This document shows, in pieces, positions 12,401-23,334 of a stretch of DNA of 60,000 nt. Below the pieces are notes generated by a model. The model was not told the DNA's origin. It was given only the letters and a program-made list of their open reading frames with translations, and ran no database searches. The stretch spans positions 17,290,698-17,350,697 of the forward strand of contig CM022670.1 in NCBI GenBank assembly GCA_012295275.1, given 5' to 3'. Every line of letters begins with the position of its first letter. The stretch's first letter is position 1. A program made the translations under genes and the position numbers. Origin of the DNA: Chrysomallon squamiferum. Its lineage: Eukaryota; Mollusca; Gastropoda; Neomphalida; Peltospiridae.

Positions 12401-14875
12401 AGTACTGCATACAATTTTTATAGACAGAGACTGAAAAAAAAAAAAAAGAGTTAATTTATTTATTATTTTTTTTTTTAATATAATACAGACCTAATGTTTT
12501 AAAGATTTTTGTGAGATCTGACTTTCAAGTAAAATTTGACAGTAACCAGGATTAAACATGATCTCTATCACGACATCAGAAGCTGCAAAGTAGAAATGTG
12601 CAAAATCTTGTTAATGATCTCAATTTGACACGTAAATATTGCACCATGAATGACTTTGTGACACAAAATGAAGCATGCTAAACCAAGTGAAGAAGCAGAT
12701 CTGGGATTTTCCCTGATCAGACTAACTGTCAAGTGGAAGTCAGCTGAATTGAATCAGTTTTTCATAATGACACACTCAGTGCTGTGTATAATCCAAAATC
12801 ACCGAAGATTTATATTTTAATAAAAAGAAGTCATAACTTAATATTTTAATACTGATACTATTCCAGTGTGGGAAGATCTCTTAGCACATTAATTCTTTCC
12901 TGATAACTGAAATCAGTGACATGGGGTGAAGACTCAACAACGTTATGAAAAATTAGGAGGTTAGATTTACATCACTGGTTTTTCTTCTGCAGAAATAGAT
13001 ATATAAATGTTTATGAGGCATAAACTTATTTTAATATTAATGATAACCATTAATTCTGTCTGACTTTCCAGTGGAAAATAAATATTTTATAAACAATATA
13101 GAGAGCAGATATTAGAATGGGAAATAAGCCACTGACTGCACTAATGAAGTTAGATCCATCCTGCCCCAGGCCATTATTCTAATCAGTTGACAGACTCCTT
13201 TTTTCTTTACAAAAAGCACTCAGTTATCGTAGTTATTTTCTGTTTGTTGAACAATATAAAAGAAATATGCTGCTTAATGAATCAGTGTTTAATGACTCTA
13301 AATACTGCATACACTGACGTAGATAATCTTATATTTCAAAGTAAATTACTTTATAAATCAATTTTCTAACTGTACCAAAACACACAGCACAACTGAATTA
13401 GTAAGCAGCGAGTTTTCAGTAACCAAACAAAAACATCAAAGTCTTTATATAAATATCAGCAATCCTAATTAGATTTAATAAAACATAAACTGACAGGACT
13501 TTTCTGTGTTGTATTTACAAATGTCACTCACTCGCTAGTAGGTCTTTTGTTGATGAATTGATTCCAGTTTAAAGTCGAGCCGATATCGCCAGAGAATAGA
13601 AATAAACGTGTGTTTCTAAGCAATGTCTTTTATCAAGTTTAGTTTTTCTCCTGAGGATCGTTACTAACTCGCCTACGAATGAGGTTTGTAAAAGAGTTTT
13701 TACGGCCTCGCAGACGAGCTGTTTTAACTCTTTGAATTATCTTACTGACTGAAATCAAACAGAATGTGAAACGACAAAGACTTTATTTCAGTGAATGTTT
13801 CCTTTCTGAAAACATTCTCTGTTTCATTGCTTTTTGTCAATGAGGCCCGACGGTTTTTTACCAAAGGGAAATACTCTGCTAGACTGTAAAAACTTTCCAG
13901 AACGTTCCATTCAGATCTGGAATACGTTGTAACAGGACTCATTATCATTAGTATTATTGCTAGATAAACTCTGGTTATAATGTGGTATTATTAAAGTTTT
14001 CTTTTGTTCATTATAAATAATAAACACAGTAATCACTGTTCAGCCTGACTGTTTCATTTCCAGGCAAACACAGTGATAATATCTGCTTTCCTGGCATGAG
14101 AAAATAAGTAAAAGAAGCTCTCTTGCTAATAAGTGTATCTGAAAATAAAATGAATCTAGAAGATATGTATACAACCATTTATTTTCTTTTAACTACCACC
14201 AGCTTGCTCAAACCATTCAGTAACTTATATATTTACATTAATAGATAAAACAACCAGCACTGACTATTACTTGATGAAACTGTGGTCTGTCAGTAACAAA
14301 ATAAAATCTTTTTCACAGTTATTAAATTTTATTTATTTTCCAAAACTCAGTGCTTGGAACAAAATAATTAATAATCAATTCAGAGTGATGTTAATTGTTG
14401 ACCTTCAAATAACCTCAGCAATTGTCTTGTCCCGCTTGACATGTGAATTATCTACTGAGTGAGGACAAATTGACAGGTACAGGATCCAGCAACTCCCAAC
14501 ACCAGCTTTTACCATTCTGCAGTTGAAAGAATCAATTAATGCACTGATTGGTCATGATCTTTGTGTCACATACACCTAAATATTACACGCCAGTTGACTG
14601 GCTGAACTACATACAGTTCGATGTTACGGGTAGTCTGATTGGCTGAATGCAATTACACTTAATGTTACAAGTCAGCTGATTGGCTGAAGGCACACATATT
14701 CCTTATTGTTGTCAAGAATCCATACTGTGTGACACAATCATAAAGATTGAATATGGAGACAATTTTAATTCAAAATTCAAGGGGTACATAATCATTTCCT
14801 CTTAGGCCTCTGTCATGTGATTATCATGTGTCTAACTTAATTATGGAAAACATCTCATTAATATGGTGACTGTTT
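9401..14875. other. long AT-rich non-genic stretch
   Basis: No ORF above chance size and no convincing exon was found. A T-run of about 20 lies at 10271-10290. A CpG-containing patch at about 13530-13730 (ACTCGCTAGTAGG, CCTCGCAGACGAG) is the only compositional change and might be regulatory. I see nothing else nameable. Confidence 0.5.
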
Positions 14876-14942
14876 AACAGGTTAATTTTATTTTCAAAAA
14901 CTGTCAAAATTAATTATTTCGAAAATATATTAAGACACAAAT
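14876..14942 (+). repeat. short dispersed repeat, copy 1
   Basis: The stretch TTTTATTTTCAAAAACTGTC and its flanks (about 65 bp) recur at 15635-15701 with a handful of mismatches. Both copies are in the same orientation, about 760 bp apart, with unrelated sequence between. Confidence 0.7.
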
Positions 14943-15176
14943 GAAATTTAATTTATAATGCAGAATAACACATCACAATGAGTCAGATTAAAAGAAAATA
15001 GGTTATAATGTACTGATTCAATACCTAATTCTACATTTATCTAGTTCTATATAAATAAATTTTCAAGATAAATATTATATCGTGTTTGATATTGATCAGT
15101 TTAGTGTATGAATGATGGCGATTTTTACAAAGAAAAAAGACAATATTATTCCACTCTAAAACATTTATAAACTATA

Positions 15177-15210
<34 letters not shown>

Positions 15211-15634
15211 TTGTCAGTAAGACGTGTATGTGTGGTAACAGAATTTTTGTCAATCCTATTTAAAATGATTTTATCGATTCTCTAATGGTTAACGCAGACG
15301 TAGAAATGTCTGCAGAATGTACAAGATGTCTGACAACTGTGATGTGGCAACACTTCTAACAACTACCAGACATACCTCTCTTGTTGTCTGGGAGAGAAAA
15401 ATGTGTGTTATCAAGCGCAGAAGAATGTTGTATGAAATGTGGTAACATTCTAGTGAAAGACTCTGATGCGTTGATGAAGGCAAATCTACAGCTCTTGTCA
15501 GCATGTTGACACCATATTTAAAAATACATACAACCATAACACACGTCAGTAATAAATAGCTGTGTAATAAATAAACGGACATAGATGTATATCTTTATAA
15601 CTTAGACATATACGTCTTTACAGTAAATAAATGG
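14943..15634. other. spacer between the repeat copies
   Basis: It contains a (TA)n-T(n) tract at 15173-15213. A 97-codon minus-strand ORF at 15289-15582 lies in slightly CpG-richer DNA but matches no family and has no signal or repeat pattern. I regard it as probably non-coding. Confidence 0.4.
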
Positions 15635-15860
15635 ACAGGTTCATTTTATTTTCAAAAACTGTCAAAATGAATTATCTGAAAAAATGTGTTAAGAAACAAA
15701 TCGACATATATATCTTTATAATGAATAGATAAACACATATTTTTACAATAAATAGACACCCATCTTTATAATAAATAGATAGAAACATTTATAATAAATA
15801 GACAGTTATCTTTATAACAAATAAATGAACATATATCTTTAAATATTATAATGAAATGTA
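15590..15860. repeat. degenerate ~33-bp AT-rich tandem repeat
   Basis: ACATATATCTTTATAA followed by TAAATAGACA is repeated about 7 times with indels, interrupted by the dispersed repeat at 15635-15701. Confidence 0.65.
15635..15701 (+). repeat. short dispersed repeat, copy 2
   Basis: Direct copy of 14876-14942, sharing TTTTATTTTCAAAAACTGTC and then TTAAGAAACAAAT against TTAAGACACAAAT. It is embedded in the following ~33-bp tandem array, so the two repeats overlap in history. Confidence 0.7.
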
Positions 15861-15949
15861 TAGCAAAAACTCCAGAATTAAATTAAATTCTAAAAAACAA
15901 AAAAAAAAAAAACTTGTTAATTTGAATTCCATTACAACAACCATTTCTT

Positions 15950-16042
15950 TTCCTTTTTTTTTTTTTTTTCGTTTTTCTTTCTTTCTTTCTTACTTTAAAA
16001 AAAAAAAAAAAAAAAAAAAATAATAATAATAATAATAATAAT
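15950..16042. repeat. compound T(n)-(CTTT)n-A(n)-(ATA)n tract
   Basis: A T-run is followed by CTTTCTTTCTTTCTT, an A-run of about 27, then ATAATAATAATAAT. A T-run facing an A-run about 40 bp away could fold back as a hairpin. Confidence 0.88.
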
Positions 16043-16149
16043 ATAAAAAAATAATTTTAAATTAGAAATATATCAGATGACTATAAAAACACAGCTTAGT
16101 GATCTCCAGCGTGACAGACAATAAAACTTTTTTTTATCACCTGATCGGT

Positions 16150-16430
16150 GCACTGATTTACAAGGTTAACAAAAAATCGTTAACTTTCTTCCACCAGGCA
16201 CAAATGGCAGACATAAACTGAACAATCGTCGTTACATCGGCAATAAAACGTCGTACAGCGGAGGAGATGATGGCGACCACGTGAAAGAAAACAATTTCCT
16301 CTTACAGCACACTGCTAGCTGACGACAGGACGTCTCAGTATGAAGTGTGCTGGTGACAACATCGGCATACACGTCTTTCAACACAACACTCGGCGTTTCT
16401 CTGCGCGCACTTAGAATCATGGCTTCATCT
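16150..16430. other. CpG-containing island; small minus-strand ORF of unknown nature
   Basis: About 280 bases are much GC- and CpG-richer than the flanks (CGTCGTACAGCGGAGGAGAT, CACGTG, CTCTGCGCGCAC). The minus strand encodes a 62-codon ORF from an ATG at 16420 to a stop at 16232, with no similarity I recognise and no membrane or signal segment. It may be an unmethylated regulatory element, a first exon, or a small gene. The sequence does not decide. Confidence 0.3.
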
Positions 16431-16440
16431 TTTTAACAGT

Positions 16441-16732
16441 TTTTATATACGGAGTATGTGTTTATAAAAACAGTGAAAAGAAAGTGAAAAAATAAATAAA
16501 TAATAATAATAAATAAAAATTAAGAAAAAAGATAATAATATTTATAATAACGTAAAGATTGAGTTACTTTACAATTAGATTTTGTTAAAAGATATCTATA
16601 TCTATATATCTATATAGATATAGAAGAAAACTGAAATAAATTTAAAAAAATAAAAATAATAAAACCTAAATAATAATAATAATAATAATCAGAAGAAGAA
16701 GAAGAAGAAATTGAAGAAATTTAAAAAAAAAG

Positions 16733-16786
<54 letters not shown>

Positions 16787-16790
16787 CTAA
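16441..16790. repeat. AT-rich microsatellite cluster
   Basis: It holds AAATAATAAT words, an 18-bp palindrome TATATCTATATAGATATA near 16604-16622, (AAT)n at about 16670-16688, (AGA)n at about 16691-16709 and (TA)n of about 22 units at 16737-16781. Confidence 0.85.
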
Positions 16791-17310
16791 TACTGAATAA
16801 AAAAAGAAATTTCATTATATAGCCTATATTTCTTTTTTTACAATAGAGATATCTTTGTGGAATTCATCAGAGCCTGGTGTTTTACAAAAACAACAAGAAC
16901 TTTGCCACACGTTTTCACTTTCTGGAGCAGTTTGGCGGGATAGCTAACTTTCAATCATGCTTAAAGAGATTTTTTTTTTCTCAGATTTTCTCAGTTGATC
17001 TGACATATTATTTTCACTGAAAGTTTGGTTTTGCCATCACACTTAGCATTTCTAACACGAAACAATTCCAAGAATATTACAAGAAGTGCTGCAATAAACA
17101 ATAACAAATCTCTTTAAATACATTTCTTTACACATCCTTGTCGCTTCTCTTAAACATCTCAGAGAATTGCTATGGTTATATTCAAAAAATGAAGATTGAA
17201 AAGCGCAAACACACAGCCAAATATTTTTTTAAAAATGCATGAAAAGGAGAATTCAGAATGTAATGTTGATTATAAAGAAAAACTAAACAAACAAAATCTC
17301 TTAAAAGCTT
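16791..17310. other. unique AT-rich spacer
   Basis: No gene or repeat of note was identified, apart from a T-run at about 16971-16979. Confidence 0.5.
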
Positions 17311-17319
17311 TGATTCACA

Positions 17320-18355
17320 TTATGAAATTAATACTGTATAAGTAAATGATAACTCATGATAATAAGCCATGATTCACATTATGAAACTGCTTTATTAAAA
17401 GTAAATGATAACACTAATACATTACGATATCAGTAAAAAATAGCTCTGATTATAAACTCTGGTATAAACTCTGATTAACATAATGAAATTACTGAATGAG
17501 AATTCTAACTCTGGTATAAACTGAATCAGTTTATGAAATTAGTATTTCAATAAATGATAATTAAGGGGTATAAACTGATTCATATTATAAAATTATTATG
17601 GTATCAGTAAATAATGACAAAAAATGACTCTAATAGTGATAAACTCTGATTCACAAAATGAAATTACTGTATTCAGTAAATAAATGAAAACTCTAATGGA
17701 TACAAACTATTAAATCACATTTAAATGAAAATTACAAACTCTAAATCACATTATGAAGATACCATAATATAAATAATAACTCCAATGTGTATAAACTCTG
17801 ATTTGCATTATTAAATTACTATATTAATAAATGAAAACTCTAATGGGTACAAACTCTAAATCACATTATGAAGATACCATAATATCAGTAAATAATAACT
17901 CCAATGTGTATAAACTCTGATTTGCATTATTAAATTACTATATTAATAAATGAAAACTCTAATGGGTACAAACTCTAAATCACATTATGAAATTACCATA
18001 ATATCAGTAAATAATAACTCCAATGTGTATAAACTCTGATTTGCATTATTAAATTACTATAATAATAAATGAAAACTCTAATGGGTACAAACTCTAAATC
18101 ACGTTATGAAATTACCATAATATCAGTAAATAATAACTCCAATGTGTATAAACTCTGATTTGCATTATTAAATTACAATAATAATAAATGAAAACTCTAA
18201 TGGGTACAAGCTGTGAATCGCAGATGGAAATTACTATGATGTCAGTAAATGAAAACTCTGATTCACATTATAAAATTGTTGTAGTATCAGTAAATTATAA
18301 CTGTAATGGTCCTAAACTCTGATTCACAGTGTAAAATTACTGCAATATCAGTAAA
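17320..18355. repeat. ~59-bp tandem repeat with a 119-bp dimeric higher-order unit
   Basis: The basic monomer is AAACTCTGATTCACATTATG plus AAATTACTG, ATCAGTAAAT and AATAACTC. In the core two diverged monomer types alternate. CCAATGTGTATAAACTCTGA recurs at about 17782, 17901, 18020 and 18139, exactly 119 bases apart, and the alternate type carries CTAATGGGTACAAACTC. The outer parts (17320-17770 and 18200-18355) contain single diverged monomers. This is a small higher-order repeat like those of satellite arrays. Confidence 0.9.
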
Positions 18356-18803
18356 GTGGGATGGTTTCAAAGGCTCTTCTTAAGAGAGACAAGAAAAACC
18401 CAGGTTCTCTTTGTGGGTGCGAAAGTCTGACATCTGCCAAAGAACAATTTCAAGCTCAATTTGAAGTGAAAGTTTTAAAGTGAAAAAGTGTAAACTTTAT
18501 GAGGCATGTACCCTAAGAGACAAAAGTTCTGTCTATCATGTTTCAAAGAAATATTTAAACTCACTTTCTTATTTCAATCTGCCAGTTTTTTTTTTTTTTT
18601 TTTATTTATTTTTTTTTTTTTTGTTCATTTTTTTTTTTTAAAGGAAAGAATTAATAAAATAAACGGATAATGCTTATTTTTATTTTCCTCCAAAATGGTT
18701 AATGTCATTCTGTGTAAAAATCTTCAAGGCTTGGCAGACTCCTCCCATTGGCTTTTATCCAAATACTTTCAGAAATATTTCTCATGAGTCTACATTATTA
18801 TTA

Positions 18804-18834
<31 letters not shown>

Positions 18835-19030
18835 AAAAAGAAGAAGAACTAAAGTGGGAAAGGAAATATCTCTTTTTATCTCACTATCAGGCAAATCTAG
18901 TTGTTGAACCATGTAAGTAAGATAAACTTCTTTCTTAGTACAAAACAATGTAAAAAAATCAAACAAATCAATTGCTTTTGTATCTGAAGTCTCCATATTG
19001 ACTTAGATAATGCTCTTTTCTCTATTTCAT

Positions 19031-19075
<45 letters not shown>

Positions 19076-19430
19076 CAAAAACAAACAGACACACACAATA
19101 AAAAAAAGAAGATTAAAAACCCATATTAATGTTTTTATTTTTTTTGTTATTTAAAAAAAAAAAATGTAATATTATGGTTTAAGTATTTTAAAATAAATTT
19201 TTCTTTCATTAAGAATGAAAAGATATGTTCTTGTAAACACACACTACTTGTGTATCAGCATTTGGAGTCTATAAAGAGTTACAGAAGTGAGAGATGCACT
19301 CACTTTGTTGAGTTACTGCTGCCAGCCTGAACAAACAAACTCTATCACAGCTGTGTTTTCCTGGTCTTGGTGAAATCCCAGTGATTTTAGTTCTCTTTTG
19401 TTCAGCATCTTAAAACTCCCAACCATCTGA
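18356..19430. other. spacer with poly-T and CA microsatellites
   Basis: T-rich tracts lie at about 18584-18640, a T-run of about 28 at 18804-18831 and (CA)n of about 15 units at 19034-19066. The ORFs here translate those runs and are not genes. Confidence 0.65.
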
Positions 19431-20395
19431 CACACTATGTTCACAAGTGTATGATACATCACTGTATGATACAAATATGATACATCCCTCTGCATGATAC
19501 ATCACAAATGTATGATACATCATTCTGTATTATACATCATTCTATATGATACATCACTATATGTGATACATTACTAACATGATATATCAATGTGTCTGAT
19601 ATTTCACCAGTATATATGATAGATGACTAGTGTGTGATACAGCACTGTGTATGATTTATCACCATATATGATACATCATCAATGTGTGGTATGTAATGGA
19701 TACATTACTGGTATATAATACATTACCAATATACGATACCATCAATGTATGACACATCTCCAGCGAATGATATTTCACCAGTATATGAGACATCACCAAT
19801 ATATGATACATTGCCAATGTATGATACATCACTAGTGTATGATTCATTACCAGTGTATGATTTATCACCACTGTATTATATATCACTAATGTATGATACA
19901 TTACAATTATAATACATTACCAATATATGATACATCACTGTATATGATACATTACCAGTGTTTGATAATCACTGTATGTGATACATTACCAGTGTATGAT
20001 AATTTACCAGTGTATTGTACATTACTAGTGTATGAAACATCAGCAGTGTATTATACATCACAAGTACAATACATTACCAGTGTAAGATACATCTCTGTAT
20101 ATAATACATTACCAGTGTATTGTACATTACTAGTGTATGATACATTACAAGTATAATGCATTACCAATGTATGATACATCACCATATATGATACATTACC
20201 AGTGTTTGATACATCACTATATGTGATACATTACCAGTGTATGATACATTATCAATGTATGATACATCACAAGTACAATACATTACCAGTGTATGATACA
20301 TCACTGTATATAATACATTACCAGTGTATTGTACATCACTAGTGTATGAAACATCAACAGTGAATGATACATCACTAATATTAATAAATAAATTA
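19431..20395. repeat. ~20-22-bp minisatellite array
   Basis: Roughly 45 variant copies of a unit such as GTGTATGATACATCACCAGT cover almost 1 kb. Units differ by TATATG/TGTATG and CATCAC/CATTAC swaps, and some segments repeat as longer blocks (TACATTACCAGTGTATTGTA near 20003 and 20307). ORFs on both strands are tyrosine/histidine/threonine-rich translations of the unit. Confidence 0.9.
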
Positions 20396-20408
20396 ACAAC
20401 AGTCTTCT

Positions 20409-20443
<35 letters not shown>

Positions 20444-20966
20444 TTACAATTAATAAAACCCAAATTCCATGATGACTTAATCAAGTCTAAAACATAATCT
20501 ATCAACTATCTGTTTTCATCTTCAGGGCTAATTCCTCTATCAGCGTTTTCTCAAACCAGTGCTGGACCCGACCCGCACAGGCACACAACTCATTTGTGTT
20601 TTTATAAGTGTATGAATTATTGCTAACAACTGCACACAGTAACCCAATAACACTACTTAAGCCAGATCAACAGCTCAGCTATCTGAAGCTTGCACACAGC
20701 AGCCACATCGGCAGTATGCTGTGTGATCAAACAACGACGGCAGATGATCTATGGGGAACAACCGACAGGGATAAGAAGCAATAAATCTCAACATTATGGA
20801 AAGGAATCTCTGGGATTTTTTTTCTTTCATCTGATACGCTACGGTGAAATTTTGCACTTACTACTTGATGTAACCGTGTGATACTTGAAATAAAAACTAG
20901 TCACTACCGAAATCTAGTAAATAAATTAGTCACTAGCTGGAGTGCTAATCCTGGGAAAGCTCTTGA
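20396..20966. other. poly-T run and unique spacer
   Basis: A T-run of about 31 lies at 20410-20440. The following 500 bp are of ordinary composition with no supported gene. The ORFs at 20675-20881 are short and mutually overlapping on opposite strands. Confidence 0.5.
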
Positions 20967-21280
20967 TGTGGACAGATTGGCAGACAGATGGATACATCAA
21001 CAGACAGAAGAATGTGTGGACAGTCAGAAAAATTCATGGACAGATGATAATGGACACTGATAAATGAGATGACATATTGATACATGGACAAACAGACAGA
21101 AGGATATGTAGACAGACAGAGTGGATACATGAACAACAGATGAATACATGGACAGACAAGCTGATACAGAGAGGAAACAGACATACAGATATATAGACAA
21201 ACAGATGGATATGTTGACAACTGATAAATATATGATAGACAAACTGATACATGGACAAACAGACATATGGATATATACTA
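20967..21280 (+). repeat. GACAGACAGATGGATACAT minisatellite, forward arm
   Basis: Variant ~22-26-bp units (GGACAGACAGATGGATACAT, GATACATGGACAAACAGAC) run for about 310 bp in the purine-rich orientation. The same unit family appears in reverse complement at 21335-21502, making an inverted pair around a ~55-bp centre. Confidence 0.8.
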
Positions 21281-21334
21281 CAATAGCAAGTAAATTTGAT
21301 CATACAGAATGCTGTTGGTACTCCTGGCTATTGC

Positions 21335-21502
21335 TTTGCTCTCTGTCAGTCTGTTCTCCTGAATTTCTTCAGTTATCACAGATCTCTGTGTCAGTGTATC
21401 CACTAGTCTGTCCATGTATCTGCTGATGTATCCATCTCTCTGTTGTCCACATATCCCTCTGTCTGTCTGTCTGTCCAGGTATTCATCTTTTGTCCATATA
21501 TC
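21335..21502 (-). repeat. same minisatellite, inverted arm
   Basis: CTGTCTGTCTGTCTGTCCAG, GTCCATGTATCTGCTGATG and TTTTGTCCATATATC are reverse complements of the 20967-21280 units. The arm ends about 50 bp before the fossil ORF at 21552. Confidence 0.78.
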
Positions 21503-21551
21503 AATTCTGGTATCAAAGCAGGAAGGAAACTTAGCACTGAACAGGAAGAAT

Positions 21552-22014
21552 ATGTCCAAATTAACAGTCGATGATTGTTTCAAATCTAAAGAACTTTTTA
21601 ACAAAGATATTTTACATTTCATTAGAGTAGAATTAGATATTTGCTTTTTAACTGATTGGAAATGTTTGCTTCAATTTAGCCCTAGTTGCTGATTATTTTG
21701 ATACTAATAAACATTTACAAGTTTTATGTCACTTTGGTTTAAATAAAAATAATAATTGCACTTATTCTACTTTTATTACTATTTTTCACCAGTTCAAACA
21801 TATGTTTTGTGGATTGAGTTTTGACAGAAAAGTTTGTAGTAACTATATGCACACCAGTGGACTTCTGGTCAGAAAGAAGGTCAAGTACTTATGGGAGAAG
21901 ATAACACATTTTCAACAGGATTCAAGGATGACTACTGCAATGAAGGATGTGTTTATTCATGGACATTTAATAGATCATAGAAGAGACTATAGAGAAATTG
22001 TTAAAAAAAACTGA
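21552..22014 (+). pseudogene. broken ORF of a suspected viral or mobile-element fossil (plus-strand member)
   Basis: Two overlapping open segments form one apparent gene: 21552-21692 (47 codons, starting ATG) and, one frame over, 21652-22014 (120 codons to a TGA). The shift must lie between 21652 and 21690. Composition is balanced and lysine-, phenylalanine- and histidine-rich, unlike the random ORFs nearby. No catalytic motif or known family was recognised. AATAAA at 22078 follows the stop by 64 bp. It faces another broken ORF on the opposite strand. Origin in a small DNA virus or transposon is inference from compact convergent layout and decay. A lineage-specific host gene remnant is possible. 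Confidence 0.45.
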
Positions 22015-22077
22015 ACATGTTGTAAAAGTGAGACCAAATGGAAATTATCTTTCTATAAGCACTAATACATAACATGC

Positions 22078-22083
22078 AATAAA
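22078..22083 (+). terminator. AATAAA poly(A) signal of the plus-strand fossil ORF
   Basis: Canonical hexamer 64 bp past the TGA at 22012-22014. In AT-rich DNA such hexamers are common, so the position is the only support. Confidence 0.4.
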
Positions 22084-22112
22084 CGACACAAAACGAATCA
22101 GACTTCAATAAT

Positions 22113-22118
22113 TTTATT
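22113..22118 (-). terminator. AATAAA poly(A) signal overlapping the stop of the minus-strand fossil ORF
   Basis: On the minus strand AATAAA overlaps the terminal TAA codon (22116-22114). It lies about 30 bp from the opposing signal at 22078, so the two units converge with almost no spacer. Confidence 0.4.
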
Positions 22119-22813
22119 TACCTTCTTCTTTTGTTTCAATTTCTTCTTTATCTTCTATCTCTTCTCCATCATCTGTTGTGTATTCTTCTGAATCTGAAGG
22201 AGAACATAAAGTTTCTACAGTATTAAAGTTTCAGTCTCCATCTCCTGCAAAACTTTCATCATAATCCCTGTCATCATGAGAATGCTATTCATCAGGTGTT
22301 AATCCTACAAGTTTTCTCCAAGCTGCTGCTTCTCTGCGAAACAGATCCCAACTTTCTTGTGTGCTATCAAATACGTCTGTTACAGAGTATTCACTCCTGA
22401 ATCTTCTTAACCAGGTATCTTTTCTCTCATTTTCATTATTGCAGTTATGTCTGTAATACCGCATCATGTGAAAACGCTCACTTGTGTAATCTTCGGGATC
22501 CTAATGCAATCCCACAAGGTGGTCTGTAGCAAACAAGTTCAGCAGGATTAGTGTAGCTGTGATCTTTATGACAATCTTCTCTTTTTCTTTGTTTCTTAGG
22601 TGTTGGTTCAGAGGTAGATGGTCTTGGCATTTCGGTCTCAGTGCTCACTTCATATTTTTCTATTTGTTCTTCTTCTTTCTTTTCTTCTTTGTTAAGAATT
22701 CCTTCTTCTTCAAGTTGATTAGTTGTTCGTTCCAGTATATTTCTTAATTCTTCATCAGCTAATTCTTCCAGTAAATTTGGTTTGGGAAAATGTAGTTTTG
22801 CCATGACTGACAA
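22114..22813 (-). pseudogene. broken ORF of a suspected viral or mobile-element fossil (minus-strand member)
   Basis: From ATG 22813 a 111-codon frame runs to 22478. A frameshift near 22478-22510 then leads into a second frame that continues past an in-frame TAG (22287-22285) and TGA (22233-22231) to a TAA at 22116-22114. Together they describe one decayed gene of about 230 codons. The visible parts are a leucine/glutamate-rich N-terminus, a long E/K-rich segment, a basic cluster PKKQRKRE that looks like a nuclear localisation signal, an aromatic and arginine-rich middle (RYYRHNC, WLRRFRSEY, AAAWRKLVG) and a very acidic tail (EEYTTDDGEEIEDKEE). I do not recognise the family. Three disabling changes show it is not functional as given. 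Confidence 0.5.
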
Positions 22814-23330
22814 TTTGTGAAATGTAAAATAATAAATTTATAATTGCTAGGAAGTTGTGAAATCATAATTACGAGGAAGTTAGGTAATATAAATTTTTTT
22901 GTCTATCTATATAATTGTTACTGCCTTCGTGAAGTGTGTCGCAGCAAATATTCTACAAAGACTGAAGCATGAAATTTGTGCGGTGAATGTATTTTTTTTT
23001 TCTTCTGTTCTGTGAAAACAATTTAAAGATCGTGAGATTTGATTCTTATCAATAAGAAGACACAAATGAAGTTTGATATATTGCCAAACTCAACTCATGC
23101 GTGGCCTACTGCCACAGTTCAAAGGTCATTATTTATGAAAATCTGTAAAACACATCTTAAAGATTTTAAAAATGAAATTAATGACATTCTAGTTGATTAC
23201 TGCAGACACACACACGTGAAATCTCCACACTGCATCACTTTAAATTAATGGTCATGATTAACAACAAAACTGTTACAATTATTGTTAAAACGTTGAAAAA
23301 TTGTTTTAATTAAGAATACTTAAATATATG
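22814..23330 (+). other. flank of the fossil with a small divergent ORF
   Basis: A minus-strand TATATAG lies about 95 bp upstream of the 22813 ATG and could be its TATA box. On the plus strand an ORF from an ATG at about 23066 to 23248 reads as ordinary protein (PNSTHAWPTATVQRSL, KICKTHLKDFKNEIND) but has no known family. It may be a third piece of the same element. TCTATCTATATAA at 22902-22914 resembles some Helitron ends, but no CTRR terminus or Rep/helicase was found. Confidence 0.25.
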
Positions 23331-23334
23331 CATT

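Noticed and set aside
15355-15430. A 12-nt microexon between CTCTCCCAG and GTATGT on the minus strand
   Set aside because: Both sites are good, but there is no flanking coding exon to join it to and such short pairs arise by chance.
19659-20505. Repeated tyrosine/histidine/threonine-rich ORFs on both strands (80-108 codons)
   Set aside because: They simply read the ~20-bp minisatellite. Equal openness on both strands argues against coding.
20945-21426. Cysteine/serine-rich ORFs (80-92 codons)
   Set aside because: They are products of the GACAGACAGATGGATACAT repeat; no secretion or cysteine framework is conserved among them.
22902-22960. Helitron 5' end (TCTATCTATATAA)
   Set aside because: No CTRR end with hairpin and no Rep or helicase sequence was found. 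The match is short and AT-rich.
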